From Rouxiella chamberiensis (GTDB taxonomy: Bacteria; Pseudomonadota; Gammaproteobacteria; Enterobacterales; Enterobacteriaceae): a DNA stretch of 64,000 nucleotides. The DNA lies in contig NZ_CP114058.1 in NCBI RefSeq assembly GCF_026967475.1, positions 2,046,001 through 2,110,000 on the forward strand, written 5' to 3'. This document shows positions 52,790 to 62,308 of this stretch, piece after piece. The position numbers and the translations under genes were made by a program. Under the pieces are notes generated by a model. That model searched no databases, had not been told where the DNA came from, and saw only the letters and a list, made by a program, of their open reading frames with translations. Numbering within the stretch: position 1 is the stretch's first letter; the number at the start of each line of letters is the position of its first letter.

Positions 52790-53692
52790 CTAACGCAGCC
52801 ATTCTCTGTTCAACGTTTCGCTATCGCCCAGATAATCCAGCAGCCAGTCCAGCGCCGGGGAGTGATTGCGCTGATCCCAGGTCAGGCAGCACGGGCTTTG
52901 CGGAAAACGGGTGGCTAAATCCAGCACGCAGAGCTTGTGTTGCGCAATCCAGCTTTCCACCATGTGCACCGGCAGCATACCCACGCACAGCCCTTCGCAG
53001 AGACAATCCAGCGCGCAGGTCCAGTCCGGCACCACCAGGCGTCGCTGGTTGTCGAGTGTCCAGGTATCGCGTTTCGGCAGATTTCTTGACGTGTCTTCGA
53101 TACACAATGCGGGAAACGGACGAAGCGCGTCATCGTTGAGCGGACCTTGATGTTGCGCCAGCGGATGCGAGACGCTCACCACGCAGTGCCAGGGCAAGGT
53201 GCCCATATCGCGAAAGCTGAAGCGGCCGCCAACCGGCACGGCACTGGTCGCGCCAATCGCCACGTCGGCACGACCGTCTGCCAGCGCGTCCCAGACGCCG
53301 TTGAACACCTCGCCCTGAATGAGCAACTCGGTATCGGGAAAGGCGCGATAGAAATCCACCACCAGCTGGCGCACGCGCGCAGGTTTGACGATGCGGTCGA
53401 TGGCAACCCGCAGCTGTCCGCTCCAGCCGTTTGCTACCTGCTGACAATGGCGGCGCGTTGATATCATTTTTTTGATAAGCACCCGCGCTTCATCGACAAA
53501 TAATCGGCCTGCGGGGGTTAATTCCACATCGCGATGCCGCCTTTCAAACAGCGGCACGGCCAGCCACTCTTCAAGCTGGCGCACCTGATAACTGATGGCC
53601 GAAGGAACGCGATTCAGCTCCTGAGCCGCAGCCGTAAAGCTGCCGTTGCGCGCCACCGCATCAACGACTTCGAGTGAATATTCCGACCACAT
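52790..53692 (-). CDS. punR: PunR (YdhB/AdnB), LysR-family regulator
   Basis: LysR-type activator, 300 residues. The N-terminal helix-turn-helix is in VDAVARNGSFTAAAQELNRVPSAIS, and the C-terminal effector domain ends SPALDWLLDYLGDSETLNREWLR, close to E. coli YdhB. In E. coli this protein (PunR) activates the adjacent purine nucleoside transporter gene punC. ATG 53692 (MWSEYSLEVV) matches the E. coli start; the upstream in-frame start would extend into the divergent promoter. Confidence 0.93.
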   Translation of the reverse strand: MWSEYSLEVVDAVARNGSFTAAAQELNRVPSAISYQVRQLEEWLAVPLFERRHRDVELTPAGRLFVDEARVLIKKMISTRRHCQQVANGWSGQLRVAIDRIVKPARVRQLVVDFYRAFPDTELLIQGEVFNGVWDALADGRADVAIGATSAVPVGGRFSFRDMGTLPWHCVVSVSHPLAQHQGPLNDDALRPFPALCIEDTSRNLPKRDTWTLDNQRRLVVPDWTCALDCLCEGLCVGMLPVHMVESWIAQHKLCVLDLATRFPQSPCCLTWDQRNHSPALDWLLDYLGDSETLNREWLR

Positions 53693-53874
53693 TCCTCTCT
53701 CCTCACCACCGCAGACGCCGCTGCGCTCTGCTTTCAAAATATTTGAATCAATGGTGCAAATATTAGCGTTTCACAAGCCTTGCCCCAAGCGGATAAACTG
53801 CGCCACTGCTTTCCTCTACCAAAACATGCCCCTACAACAGCTTCGGCTATGTTTTAGCAATATAAGAGAACATC
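53693..53874. promoter_or_regulatory. punR/punC divergent promoter region
   Basis: 182 bases between the divergent regulator and transporter, where LysR-type regulators normally bind. I could not single out a convincing T-N11-A operator. Confidence 0.4.
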
Positions 53875-55071
53875 ATGAAACCTACGTTTGGCTTTTTACT
53901 TTATTTAGCCGGTCTGAGTATGCTCGGATTCCTGGCGACCGACATGTACCTGCCCGCTTTCGGCGCGATGCAAGAAAGTCTCGAGGCCTCGGCCGGTGCC
54001 ATCAGCTCAAGTCTGAGCGTCTTCCTTGCCGGCTTCGCGGCGGCGCAGCTGATTTGGGGTCCGCTCTCCGACCGTTTTGGCCGCAAACCTATCCTGCTCG
54101 CCGGACTCGGCCTGTTCACGGCAGGCTGCCTTGGCATGATCTGGGTACAAAGTACGGCGTTACTGCTGGCGCTGCGCTTCGTGCAGGCGGTCGGCGTCTG
54201 TGCGGCGGCGGTAAGCTGGCAGGCGCTGGTAGTCGATCGCTATAGCGCGACCGTCGCCAGACGCACCTTTGCCAGCATCATGCCGTTGGTGGCGCTTTCA
54301 CCGGCTCTCGCACCGCTGGTTGGCGCGTGGGTGCTGAATCACTTTAACTGGCGGGTTATCTTTGCGTTGCTGCTGATTCTGGGCGCCCTGCTGCTGTTCT
54401 TTACCCTGACCCTCAAGGAAAAGGTAAAAAGCGCCGCGCAGTCCAGCTCTCCTCAAAACGGCATTGGCAGTATGCTGGCTTCACCCGTCTATAGCGGCAA
54501 CGTACTGATTTATGCCGCCAGTTCGGCCGGATTCTTTGCATGGCTGACCGGATCGCCATTTATTTTAGGCGAGATGGGTTATGGGCCTTCTGCCATTGGT
54601 CTGAGTTATGTCCCTCAAACTATTGCATTTTTACTGGGTGGATATGGTTGCAGAATGCTTATCGGCAAAATTGACGGCACCCGCCTGCTCCCGTGGCTAT
54701 TATTGGGCTATGCTTTTAGCGTTATTTCGCTGTTCCTGGTCGCCACGCTGACTTCAGCGCCATTAACAGGATTGCTTACCCCATTCTGTTTCATGGCTTT
54801 TGTGAATGGTGCCTGTTATCCGATTGTGGTGGCGAATGCGCTGATGCCTTTCCCGGCAAATACCGGCAAGGCGGCAGCATTACAAAATACCTTGCAGCTT
54901 GGGCTCTGTTTTATTGCCAGTATGCTGGTGTCGACGTTTATTGCCCGGCCGCTGTTGGCGACGGTCACGGTAATGTTAACGACGGTAGGATTAACAGTAG
55001 TGGGATATTTCATGACGCGGAAAGTGGTTAAACAGAAGTCCAGACATCCAGAAGCAAAGCATGCTAACTGA
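53875..55071 (+). CDS. punC: PunC (YdhC), MFS purine nucleoside transporter
   Basis: Twelve-helix major facilitator of the DHA1/Bcr subfamily, 398 residues. The MFS motif A is [11 protein letters not shown] (about 61-71), and the motif near helix 1 is [17 protein letters not shown]. coli YdhC (PunC) was linked to uptake of adenosine and other purine nucleosides under PunR control. Motif C-like [10 protein letters not shown] is also seen, which is commoner in exporters, so direction rests on the E. coli work. Confidence 0.92.
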   Translation: MKPTFGFLLYLAGLSMLGFLATDMYLPAFGAMQESLEASAGAISSSLSVFLAGFAAAQLIWGPLSDRFGRKPILLAGLGLFTAGCLGMIWVQSTALLLALRFVQAVGVCAAAVSWQALVVDRYSATVARRTFASIMPLVALSPALAPLVGAWVLNHFNWRVIFALLLILGALLLFFTLTLKEKVKSAAQSSSPQNGIGSMLASPVYSGNVLIYAASSAGFFAWLTGSPFILGEMGYGPSAIGLSYVPQTIAFLLGGYGCRMLIGKIDGTRLLPWLLLGYAFSVISLFLVATLTSAPLTGLLTPFCFMAFVNGACYPIVVANALMPFPANTGKAAALQNTLQLGLCFIASMLVSTFIARPLLATVTVMLTTVGLTVVGYFMTRKVVKQKSRHPEAKHAN

Positions 55072-55417
55072 TCGCGGTAATTGCTATATCAAACAGTAAC
55101 TTGAACAATAGGTGCGCCTGCAAACATTTATTATTGAGAATGCGCGCAGGCGAGCTTATACTCAATTCAACATAATAAAATAACACTTTTACAAAACTTT
55201 TAGCACAAGTTACTTTTGGGCGCGGGAAACGCGTCACATTATTAGTACAAGGATGTTTCACCGCGGCGCTACAACGTCAGGTGTCCTTCGTATTTTCCTC
55301 TGTTCATAGTCGTATATCAGACAAGAAGATTATTTCGTCTGTTCTCATAAGACCTGCCGATAGCCCATGCTTTTTAAGCAGGTTAATAAGTCAGAAGAGA
55401 AAAGTGATGGAGAAGCT
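55072..55417. other. cfa upstream region
   Basis: 346 bases with one strong promoter candidate and a long leader. In E. coli cfa has a distal sigma-70 promoter giving a roughly 210-base leader that sRNAs such as RydC target, plus a proximal sigma-S promoter; the distance here fits the distal one. No proximal promoter or sRNA site could be fixed. Confidence 0.45.
55134..55162 (+). promoter_or_regulatory. distal cfa promoter
   Basis: TTGAGA and TATACT are separated by exactly 17 bases. Initiation near 55170 would give a leader of about 250 bases before the cfa ATG, comparable to the long E. coli cfa transcript. Confidence 0.7.
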
Positions 55418-56569
55418 ATGAGTACATCGTGTGTAGAAGACTTAAGTATTCAAGACAATCAGTGGTACCGAATCGCGAACGAAATGTTATCGATGGCAGG
55501 TATTGAAGTTAATGGATCCCGCCCTTTTGACATTACCGTAAAAAATCCCGATTTTTTTAAACGCGTCCTGCAGGAAGGCTCACTGGGTCTGGGTGAAAGT
55601 TACATGGACGGCTGGTGGGAATGTGAAAGACTCGACATTTTCTTCCAGCGCGTGGTCGCCGCCGGACTCGAGAGCAAACTTCCGCATCATTTAAAGGACA
55701 CCCTTCGCATCGCGGCGGCACGTCTGACCAACCTGCAATCCAGAAAACGTGCCTGGATCGTGGGCAAAGAGCATTATGATCTCGGCAACGATCTGTTCAG
55801 TAAAATGCTCGACCCCTATATGCAATACTCCTGCGGTTACTGGAAAGACGCCACCACACTCGAGCAGGCGCAGGAAGCCAAACTTAAGATGATTTGCGAC
55901 AAGCTGCAACTGCAACCCGGCCAGCGCCTGCTGGATATCGGTTGCGGCTGGGGTGGGCTCGCCGAGTATGCCGCGCGACATTACGGCGTCAGCGTCTTTG
56001 GCGTTACCATCTCCGCAGAACAGCAGAAGATGGCCCAGCAGCGCTGCGAAGGCCTCGACGTGACCATTCTTTTGCAGGATTATCGCGATCTCGACGATCA
56101 GTTCGACCGCATCGTGTCGGTAGGCATGTTCGAGCATGTCGGTCCGAAAAACTATCAGACTTATTTCAATGTGGTAAAACGCAATCTGAAACCGGAAGGG
56201 CTGTTCCTGCTGCATACCATCGGCGCCAACAAAACCGATCTCAATGTCGATCCGTGGATTGATAAATATATTTTCCCGAACGGCTGTCTGCCTTCCGTTA
56301 AACATATTGCTCAATACACCGAAGGGTTGTTCGTCATGGAAGACTGGCACAATATTGGCGCAGACTATGACCGCACATTAATGGCGTGGTATGAGCGTTT
56401 TCTGCAAGCCTGGCCAACGATTGCCGACAACTATTCCAGCCGTTTCTACCGCATGTTCTCCTACTATCTGAACGCCTGTGCAGGTGCTTTTCGCGCGCGC
56501 GACATTCAGCTATGGCAGGTAGTCCTGAGTCCAAACGGGGTTGAAGGCGGCATTCGCGTACCACGTTAA
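55418..56569 (+). CDS. cfa: cyclopropane-fatty-acyl-phospholipid synthase
   Basis: Adds a methylene group from SAM across cis double bonds of membrane phospholipids, typical of stationary phase and acid stress. It has 383 residues (E. coli 382). The SAM motif is LLDIGCGWGGLAEY, the catalytic region includes MQYSCGYW and SVGMFEHVG, and the substrate motif is EHYDLGND. ATG 55418 is chosen because GGAG lies 5 bases before it and MSTSCVED matches E. coli; an upstream in-frame start is not needed. Confidence 0.97.
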   Translation: MSTSCVEDLSIQDNQWYRIANEMLSMAGIEVNGSRPFDITVKNPDFFKRVLQEGSLGLGESYMDGWWECERLDIFFQRVVAAGLESKLPHHLKDTLRIAAARLTNLQSRKRAWIVGKEHYDLGNDLFSKMLDPYMQYSCGYWKDATTLEQAQEAKLKMICDKLQLQPGQRLLDIGCGWGGLAEYAARHYGVSVFGVTISAEQQKMAQQRCEGLDVTILLQDYRDLDDQFDRIVSVGMFEHVGPKNYQTYFNVVKRNLKPEGLFLLHTIGANKTDLNVDPWIDKYIFPNGCLPSVKHIAQYTEGLFVMEDWHNIGADYDRTLMAWYERFLQAWPTIADNYSSRFYRMFSYYLNACAGAFRARDIQLWQVVLSPNGVEGGIRVPR

Positions 56570-56635
56570 GTTTCTGTATTCCCGTATCTTGCGATTTTTG
56601 ATACGGACTTGATTCTACACATTGGCAGCACGCAC

Positions 56636-56675
56636 AAAAAAGCCGGAGGCGATATTCATTGCCTCCGGCTTTTCT
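56636..56675. terminator. bidirectional terminator between cfa and ribC
   Basis: AAAAGCCGGAGGC and GCCTCCGGCTTTT form a perfect stem with a 10-base loop, shared by converging cfa and ribC. Confidence 0.93.
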
Positions 56676-56693
56676 CTGGGCGAAATTCTGCGG

Positions 56694-57347
56694 TTATTTA
56701 GGCTGTTCGGCCAGTGCCGCAGCGGCAGCCTGCGCAGCTTCGCGACTGGCCAGCACGCGCTCGACGGTATCGACGATCGCCTGGGTCTGCGGGTCAATCT
56801 CGATATTTATCTTGTCGCCGAGTCGCTTGTCACCGAGCGTGGTGCGCTCCAGCGTTTCAGGAATAAGATGCACGCAGAAACGGGTCGGCGTCACTTCGCC
56901 TACGGTCAGGCTGATGCCGTCAATGCCGACATACCCCTTGTGCAGAATATATTTCATATATTCCGGATGCGGCAGGCGGAACCAGATTTGACGGTTATTT
57001 TCCGAGGTCAAAATCTTCTGGATGTCGGCGGTGCAGACAATATGCCCCGACATCAGGTGGCCGCCAATTTCGTCGTTGAAGCTGGCCGCACGTTCAATAT
57101 TGACGTCGTCACCCACTTTCAGCTCGCCCAGATTGGTAAGACGCAGCGTCTCTTTAATCAGATCAAAGCTTACCAGGTCACCTTCGATGGCCGTCACCGT
57201 CAGACAGCAGCCATTATGAGACACCGAAGCACCCAGCGCGAGATTCGGCAGCAACTCGGCGGGGAGTTTGACCACGTGGGTTCTAAAATTGGGTTTCTCG
57301 TCAATCGACACAACAGTGCCCTTGCCCTGCACAATTCCGGTAAACAT
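56694..57347 (-). CDS. ribC: riboflavin synthase, alpha subunit (RibC, also called RibE)
   Basis: Dismutates two 6,7-dimethyl-8-ribityllumazine molecules to riboflavin. It has 217 residues built of two homologous lumazine-binding barrels: [10 protein letters not shown] with [11 protein letters not shown] in the first half, and the second with [12 protein letters not shown]. The C-terminal helix is alanine-rich ([14 protein letters not shown]). It is divergent from mdtK across 348 bases. Confidence 0.97.
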   Translation of the reverse strand: MFTGIVQGKGTVVSIDEKPNFRTHVVKLPAELLPNLALGASVSHNGCCLTVTAIEGDLVSFDLIKETLRLTNLGELKVGDDVNIERAASFNDEIGGHLMSGHIVCTADIQKILTSENNRQIWFRLPHPEYMKYILHKGYVGIDGISLTVGEVTPTRFCVHLIPETLERTTLGDKRLGDKINIEIDPQTQAIVDTVERVLASREAAQAAAAALAEQPK

Positions 57348-57499
57348 TAGGCGCGCCTCGCAAATTCAATTTAATAAGAACTGATAATATTGATAAGTTT
57401 GCCGCAGTTCCTCACGAAAGCCAAATTCAATACAGGATCAAATCAACATCGCGGTATAAAATACCAGCGGATGAAGATTGGGTGACACTTAAGCTTACG

Positions 57500-57668
57500 A
57501 TTTGCTTAAAAAAGCCGACAAGGTACAATCTTTCGGCAATTCCTCATTATATTATTGTGACGGTATTTTCGGGAATGCCCGGATACACTTCCGGCTGAAC
57601 GAGGCAACCTCTGAATTATTATTGCGACCTTCGGGTTTATCGTCACCTTCGGGTGGCTTTTTTGGTTT
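57500..57668 (+). ncRNA. structured leader or small RNA with internal terminator upstream of mdtK
   Basis: The 5' region of mdtK holds a series of short hairpins: GCCGA/TCGGC (57514-57536), CGGG/CCCG, CCGGA/TCCGG and GAGG/CCTC. They are followed by two copies of ACCTTCGGGT (57626-57635 and 57643-57652), each a UUCG-capped hairpin. The second runs into GGCTTTTTTTGG, an intrinsic terminator about 30 bases before the mdtK GTG. A seven-codon ORF (MPGYTSG) starts at 57574 within the structures. This could be a transcription attenuator for mdtK or an independent sRNA; I do not recognise a known family. Confidence 0.5.
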
Positions 57669-57695
57669 ATTCATTACTATAAAAAGGTGTAATGC

Positions 57696-59070
57696 GTGCA
57701 GAAGTATCTGACAGAAGCGCGTAGTTTATTGGCTCTCGCTATCCCCGTTATCCTCGCCCAGATTGCGCAAACCGCCATGGGCGTGGTCGATACCATAATG
57801 GCAGGATCGGTAAGCGCGACCGATATGGCTGCGGTTGCCGTCGGCACATCCATCTGGTTACCGGCCATTCTCTTTGGTCATGGGCTATTACTGGCGCTCA
57901 CGCCAACCGTTGCGCATCTCAATGGCGCAGGCCGACGCGACAAGATTGGCGATCAGGTGCAGCAAGGATTCTGGCTGGCCGGCGGCGTGTCGCTGCTGGT
58001 GATGATTGTCATCTACAATTGTGACCTGATGATAGGCCTGATGCACAACATCGACCCGCTGCTCAAGGAGAAGGCCATCGGCTATCTGCGTGCCATCATG
58101 TGGGGCGCGCCCGGTTATCTGGTTCTTCCAGGTGCTGCGCGACCAGTGCGAAGGCCTGTCGAAGACCAAACCGGGCATGGTGTTCGGCTTTATCGGCCTG
58201 CTGGTCAATATTCCGGTCAACTACATCTTTATCTACGGCAAGTTCGGCGCGCCTGCGCTTGGCGGCGTCGGGTGTGGTGTCGCCACCGGGACGGTCTACT
58301 GGGTAATGTTTATCATGATGCGCATCTACACCAAGCGCGCTTACTGGCTCAAAGACATTGTGGCGACCCGGCCCTTTGCCAAACCCGACTGGGCGGTGCT
58401 CAAGCGATTAACACAACTCGGCCTGCCGGTCGCGCTGGCATTGTTCTTCGAAGTGACGCTGTTTGCCGTGGTGGCACTGCTGGTTTCGCCGCTCGGCATT
58501 GTGGCGGTTGCCAGCCATCAGATTGCGCTCAACGTCGGCTCGCTGATGTTTGTGGTCCCGCTTTCGCTAAGCGTAGCCGCCACTATCCGTGTGGGTTCAC
58601 GGCTCGGAGAATCGAATCCGCAGGCGGCGCAGGTTTCGGCCTATACCAGCATCGCGACGGGCGTGATCATGGCCTGCTTTATCGCCACGGCAGCGGTAAT
58701 TTTCCGTGAGCATATCGCGCGTCTGTATAACGACAGTCCCGAAGTGGTAAGTCTGGCTTCGCATTTGATGCTGTTTGCGGCAATCTTCCAGATTTCAGAT
58801 GCGATTCAGGTAATAAGCAGCGGCGTGCTGCGCGGCTACAAAGACACGCGGTCGATTTTTTATATTACGTTCACCGCGTACTGGATTCTGGGTCTGCCGA
58901 TTGGTTATCTGCTGGCGCTCACCGATTTTCTGGTGCCCGCAATGGGGCCGAGCGGATTCTGGTGCGGATTTATCATCGGCCTGACCTTCGCCGCCACCAT
59001 GATGTCGCTCAGAATGCGCTGGATCCAGAAGCAATCATCGTTTTCCATTCTGCAACGTGCAGGCCGATAA
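57696..59070 (+). CDS. mdtK: MdtK (NorM), MATE multidrug efflux pump (single-base frameshift)
   Basis: Cation-coupled exporter of fluoroquinolones, dyes and other drugs, with 12 membrane helices. The start is GTG 57696 ([10 protein letters not shown]). The frame breaks after GAPGYL; removing one G of 58121-58122 restores [18 protein letters not shown] and exactly 457 residues, the E. coli length. Motifs [21 protein letters not shown] and [14 protein letters not shown] are typical of MATE family NorM. The inserted base follows GAAC on the minus strand. A possible attenuating leader precedes the gene. Confidence 0.94.
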
Positions 59071-59250
59071 GCTGCAAAAAGAAAATTATTGAACCATGTA
59101 AGGCAAGCGCCCCTCTGTTGCGGAAAATGAATTTGTACGAATTTCTGGCAAAAAGGGGCGCGCGTGCCGCCGTTAATGTTTAAAAAATCAACGTAATGAG
59201 CGTTAGCGCACCAATCAGACGGAATATCGCAGGAAAATGCATTTTTTCCC

Positions 59251-59279
59251 TTGCCAGCCATCGGGTAGGTCGTTAATAT
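59251..59279 (+). promoter_or_regulatory. promoter of the tRNA-Val genes
   Basis: TTGCCA and TAATAT with a 17-base spacer and a GC-rich discriminator (TCGTCCCCGC), typical of stable-RNA promoters, 40 bases before the first tRNA. Confidence 0.82.
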
Positions 59280-59318
59280 TCGTCCCCGCTGCCAGCACTG
59301 GCAGACAGAGATAACGAT

Positions 59319-59395
59319 GCGTCCGTAGCTCAGTTGGTTAGAGCACCACCTTGACATGGTGGGGGTCGGTGGTTCGAGTCCACTCGGACGCACCA
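59319..59395 (+). tRNA. valV: tRNA-Val (anticodon GAC), copy 1
   Basis: 77-base tRNA: acceptor GCGTCCG/CGGACGC, D-arm GCTCAGTTGGTTAGAGC, anticodon loop TTGACAT, T-arm with GGTTCGAGTCC, and encoded CCA. Confidence 0.97.
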
Positions 59396-59430
59396 AATCT
59401 CGCAGACAGCAGTAAATTGCATTTTGATGT

Positions 59431-59507
59431 GCGTCCGTAGCTCAGTTGGTTAGAGCACCACCTTGACATGGTGGGGGTCGGTGGTTCGAGTCCACTCGGA
59501 CGCACCA
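59431..59507 (+). tRNA. valW: tRNA-Val (anticodon GAC), copy 2
   Basis: Identical in sequence to the first copy and separated from it by 35 bases, so the two are probably cut from one precursor, as with E. coli valV-valW. Confidence 0.97.
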
Positions 59508-60117
59508 ATGCAAACTTCCCGAATACGTCCCTATGCCTCATCCTTTTTTCTGACTTTATTCCCTCTTTTATAAAAATCCGTTTAATTATTTCCTGTCCTG
59601 ATACGTAATCCGCTTTGTGTAACTTCGCGACTTTATGTATCGATTAGCGCAAGATGTTTCCGGTTATCCGCCGTTATTTCCGGTTGTTAATGCCTTAAAA
59701 CAACATGTTAGCCCGTTTTGACTACTTCCTCGCCTTTGCGCAACAAATGCGCGAATAAATACGTTCTCTTGCGCATGTCCCCAATATTTATTTGGTTTCC
59801 CCCTCCATAACCTCTATACTAACGCCAACGTAAATTGGCACAGCTTCTTAGATTGAACGGATTCAGCCCCTTGATCTATCGATATCGTCCTATAACAAGC
59901 GTCTTCAACTCCGAAGCGACGACAACGCGTCCAGACAGTTGCGTGCCCGTCGAACTTTACACTGCATTTCTCCCGTACTCGCCTACCCTTAAAAGTGTTT
60001 TGCACAAACTGAAGCGTTTCCCAAACCAGGTCAGAAAATCATTCAGCGCCGACGGTGACCGTCTTGCCGCCTTGCGCACTCTTATCCTTTCCATCACAAC
60101 TTGTAGAAAAAATCGTC
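59508..60117. other. region between tRNA-Val and pykF
   Basis: About 610 bases without a gene. It includes a T/C-rich block after the tRNAs (59530-59570), a Cra-type site at 59854-59865 and what is probably a long pykF leader. No convincing promoter hexamers were pinned. Confidence 0.4.
59854..59865 (+). promoter_or_regulatory. possible Cra (FruR) operator of pykF
   Basis: TGAACGGATTCA keeps the outer TGAA...TTCA of the Cra consensus TGAAWCGNTTCA but differs at two inner positions. Cra represses pykF in E. coli from a site in a comparable place. Confidence 0.55.
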
Positions 60118-61530
60118 ATGAAAAAGACTAAAATCGTTTGTACTATCGGACCAAAAACCGAATCCGAAGAGATGCTGACTAAACTGCTTGATGCAGGCAT
60201 GAACGTCATGCGTCTGAACTTTTCTCACGGTGATTATGAAGAGCATGGTCAGCGCATCAAGAACATCCGCAACGTCATGGCTACCACCGGCAAGAAAGCC
60301 GGTATCCTGCTGGACACCAAAGGTCCTGAAATCCGCACCATCAAACTGGAAGGCGGCAAAGACGCTGCACTGGTTGCGGGCCAGACTTTCGTGTTCACCA
60401 CCGATCAAAGCGTTATCGGCAACAACGAACGTGTTGCCGTTACCTATGCCGGTTTTGCTGCCGACCTGAAAGTGGGCAACACCGTTCTGGTCGATGATGG
60501 CCTTATCGGCATGGAAGTCACCCACGTCAGCGACACAGAAGTTACCTGTAAAGTGCTGAACAACGGCGACCTCGGCGAAAACAAGGGCGTTAACCTGCCT
60601 GGCGTATCCATCGCTCTGCCTGCCTTGGCTGAGAAAGACAAGCGCGACCTGATCTTCGGCTGTGAACAAGGCGTTGATTTCGTGGCAGCCTCTTTCATTC
60701 GCAAACGTTCGGACGTCATCGAAATCCGTGAGCATCTGAAAGCCCACGGCGGCGAACACATTCAGATCATCTCCAAAATCGAAAACCAGGAAGGCCTGAA
60801 CAACTTCGACGAAATCCTCGAAGCTTCCGACGGCATCATGGTTGCCCGTGGCGATCTCGGCGTTGAAATTCCGGTTGAAGAAGTTATTTTCGCGCAGAAA
60901 ATGATGATCGAAAAATGTAACCGTGCACGTAAAGTCGTGATCACTGCGACCCAGATGCTCGACTCGATGATCAAAAACCCGCGCCCTACCCGCGCCGAAG
61001 CGGGCGATGTCGCCAACGCCATCATCGACGGTACCGACGCCGTGATGCTGTCCGGCGAAAGCGCCAAGGGTAAATATCCGCTGGAAGCCGTTGGCATCAT
61101 GGCAACCATCTGCGAACGTACCGACCGCGTCATGCAGAGCCGTATCGACGGTCAGAACGACAGCCGCAAACTGCGCATTACCGAAGCGGTCTGCCGCGGT
61201 GCGGTAGAAATGGCCGAGAAGCTGGACGCACCATTGATTGTGGTTGCGACCCAGGGCGGTAAATCTGCCATTGCGGTGCGTAAATACTTCCCTAACGCCA
61301 TCATCCTTGCGCTGACAACCAATGAAGTCACTGCGCGTCAGCTGATCCTGACCAAGGGCGTAATTACCCAACTGGTGAAAGAAATCGCCTCAACCGACGA
61401 TTTTTATCGCATTGGTAAAGAAGCGGCACTCGAAAGTGGATTCGCACAGAAAGGCGATAAAGTGGTCATGGTTTCGGGCGCATTGGTCCCAAGCGGCACC
61501 ACGAATACCTCTTCCGTACACACGTTATAA
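60118..61530 (+). CDS. pykF: pyruvate kinase I
   Basis: Converts phosphoenolpyruvate and ADP to pyruvate and ATP; type I enzymes are activated by fructose-1,6-bisphosphate. It has 470 residues, as in E. coli. Signatures are [30 protein letters not shown], the catalytic-site [17 protein letters not shown] and [13 protein letters not shown] 60118 (MKKTKIV) is preferred; upstream in-frame codons show no family match. Codon use is strongly biased, as in highly expressed genes. Confidence 0.98.
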   Translation: MKKTKIVCTIGPKTESEEMLTKLLDAGMNVMRLNFSHGDYEEHGQRIKNIRNVMATTGKKAGILLDTKGPEIRTIKLEGGKDAALVAGQTFVFTTDQSVIGNNERVAVTYAGFAADLKVGNTVLVDDGLIGMEVTHVSDTEVTCKVLNNGDLGENKGVNLPGVSIALPALAEKDKRDLIFGCEQGVDFVAASFIRKRSDVIEIREHLKAHGGEHIQIISKIENQEGLNNFDEILEASDGIMVARGDLGVEIPVEEVIFAQKMMIEKCNRARKVVITATQMLDSMIKNPRPTRAEAGDVANAIIDGTDAVMLSGESAKGKYPLEAVGIMATICERTDRVMQSRIDGQNDSRKLRITEAVCRGAVEMAEKLDAPLIVVATQGGKSAIAVRKYFPNAIILALTTNEVTARQLILTKGVITQLVKEIASTDDFYRIGKEAALESGFAQKGDKVVMVSGALVPSGTTNTSSVHTL

Positions 61531-61553
61531 GCTCTGATGAGTTAAACAATTAA

Positions 61554-61582
61554 AAAACGCCGCGCAATGCGGCGTTTTTTTT
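61554..61582 (+). terminator. pykF terminator
   Basis: ACGCCGC, loop GCAAT, GCGGCGT and a run of eight T, about 25 bases after pykF. Confidence 0.93.
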
Positions 61583-61749
61583 GACCAATTTCGAAAATTT
61601 TAAGAAAAGGTTGTCAAATACGATGTTCTGAAAATGGGACAAGTCTCATGGAATCAGTCTGTTTTAGATAACGTTTTTCAACTTTTATGTAAAAAAAGAT
61701 GCTTCTTTGAGCGAATGAACAAAATAAAGCATTTGCCGGTAAAAATTTA

Positions 61750-61779
61750 TTCTCATTAGAAAAAGGTTTGTGTAATACT
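61750..61779 (+). promoter_or_regulatory. lpp promoter
   Basis: TTCTCA and TAATAC with a 17-base spacer, with the following CTTGTATCGCTACATGGAGA very close to the E. coli lpp start region. The leader is about 40 bases. Confidence 0.85.
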
Positions 61780-61822
61780 TGTATCGCTACATGGAGATTA
61801 ACTTAATCTAGAGGGTTTTATA

Positions 61823-62059
61823 ATGAATCGCACTAAACTGGTACTGGGCGCAGTAATCCTGGGTTCTACTCTGCTGGCTGGTTGTTCAAGCAATGCTAAA
61901 ATCGACCAACTGTCTTCTGACGTTTCAACTCTGAACTCTAAAGTTGATCAGCTGAGCAACGACGTTGCAGCTGTTAAAGCTGACACTCAGGCAGCTAAAG
62001 ACGACGCAGCACGTGCTAACCAACGTCTTGACAACCAAGCTCACGCTTACAAGAAGTAA
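61823..62059 (+). CDS. lpp: Lpp, Braun's lipoprotein
   Basis: Abundant lipoprotein tying the outer membrane to peptidoglycan. It has 78 residues: signal peptide and lipobox LAGC (Cys21), then a 58-residue trimeric coiled coil with the alanine-leucine heptads [13 protein letters not shown], and the C-terminal Lys78 that L,D-transpeptidases attach to mDAP. The start MNRTKLVLG and tail NQAHAYKK are like those of Serratia and Yersinia. AGAGGGTTTTATA precedes the ATG. ldtE, an L,D-transpeptidase gene, lies next door. Confidence 0.98.
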   Translation: MNRTKLVLGAVILGSTLLAGCSSNAKIDQLSSDVSTLNSKVDQLSNDVAAVKADTQAAKDDAARANQRLDNQAHAYKK

Positions 62060-62079
62060 TATTTACTTCTCATAGCTAA

Positions 62080-62107
62080 ATGGCGCACATTGTGCGCCAT
62101 TTTTTTG
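62080..62107 (+). terminator. lpp terminator
   Basis: ATGGCGCACA and TGTGCGCCAT with a tiny loop, followed by seven T, 20 bases after the lpp stop. Confidence 0.94.
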
Positions 62108-62211
62108 TCACGCTTTACTCAACCGTTTTCCCTCTCTTTCCCAAATCCGCTTCAAAAGCCTGCCAGACCTTTTCTCGCGCTTACCCTCCCTCACGTATGA
62201 CTTTCAAATAA

Positions 62212-62245
62212 AAACGCCACCAAAGCGTTCTGGTGGCGTTTAAAA
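62212..62245. terminator. second hairpin between lpp and ldtE
   Basis: AAACGCCACCA and TGGTGGCGTTT pair across a short loop, with A-rich DNA on the left side, about 65 bases beyond the ldtE stop. On the minus strand it ends in TTTT-ATTT, so it suits ldtE. Confidence 0.8.
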
Positions 62246-62308
62246 GCATTTAATACAGTGAGCGAGCCTGACTGCGTGCAAACTCGACAATCGTTGCGCG
62301 AAATCTGT

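Noticed and set aside
59319..59507. Direct repeats as attachment sites of a mobile element
   Set aside because: They are two complete tRNA-Val genes with nothing but a 35-base spacer between them.
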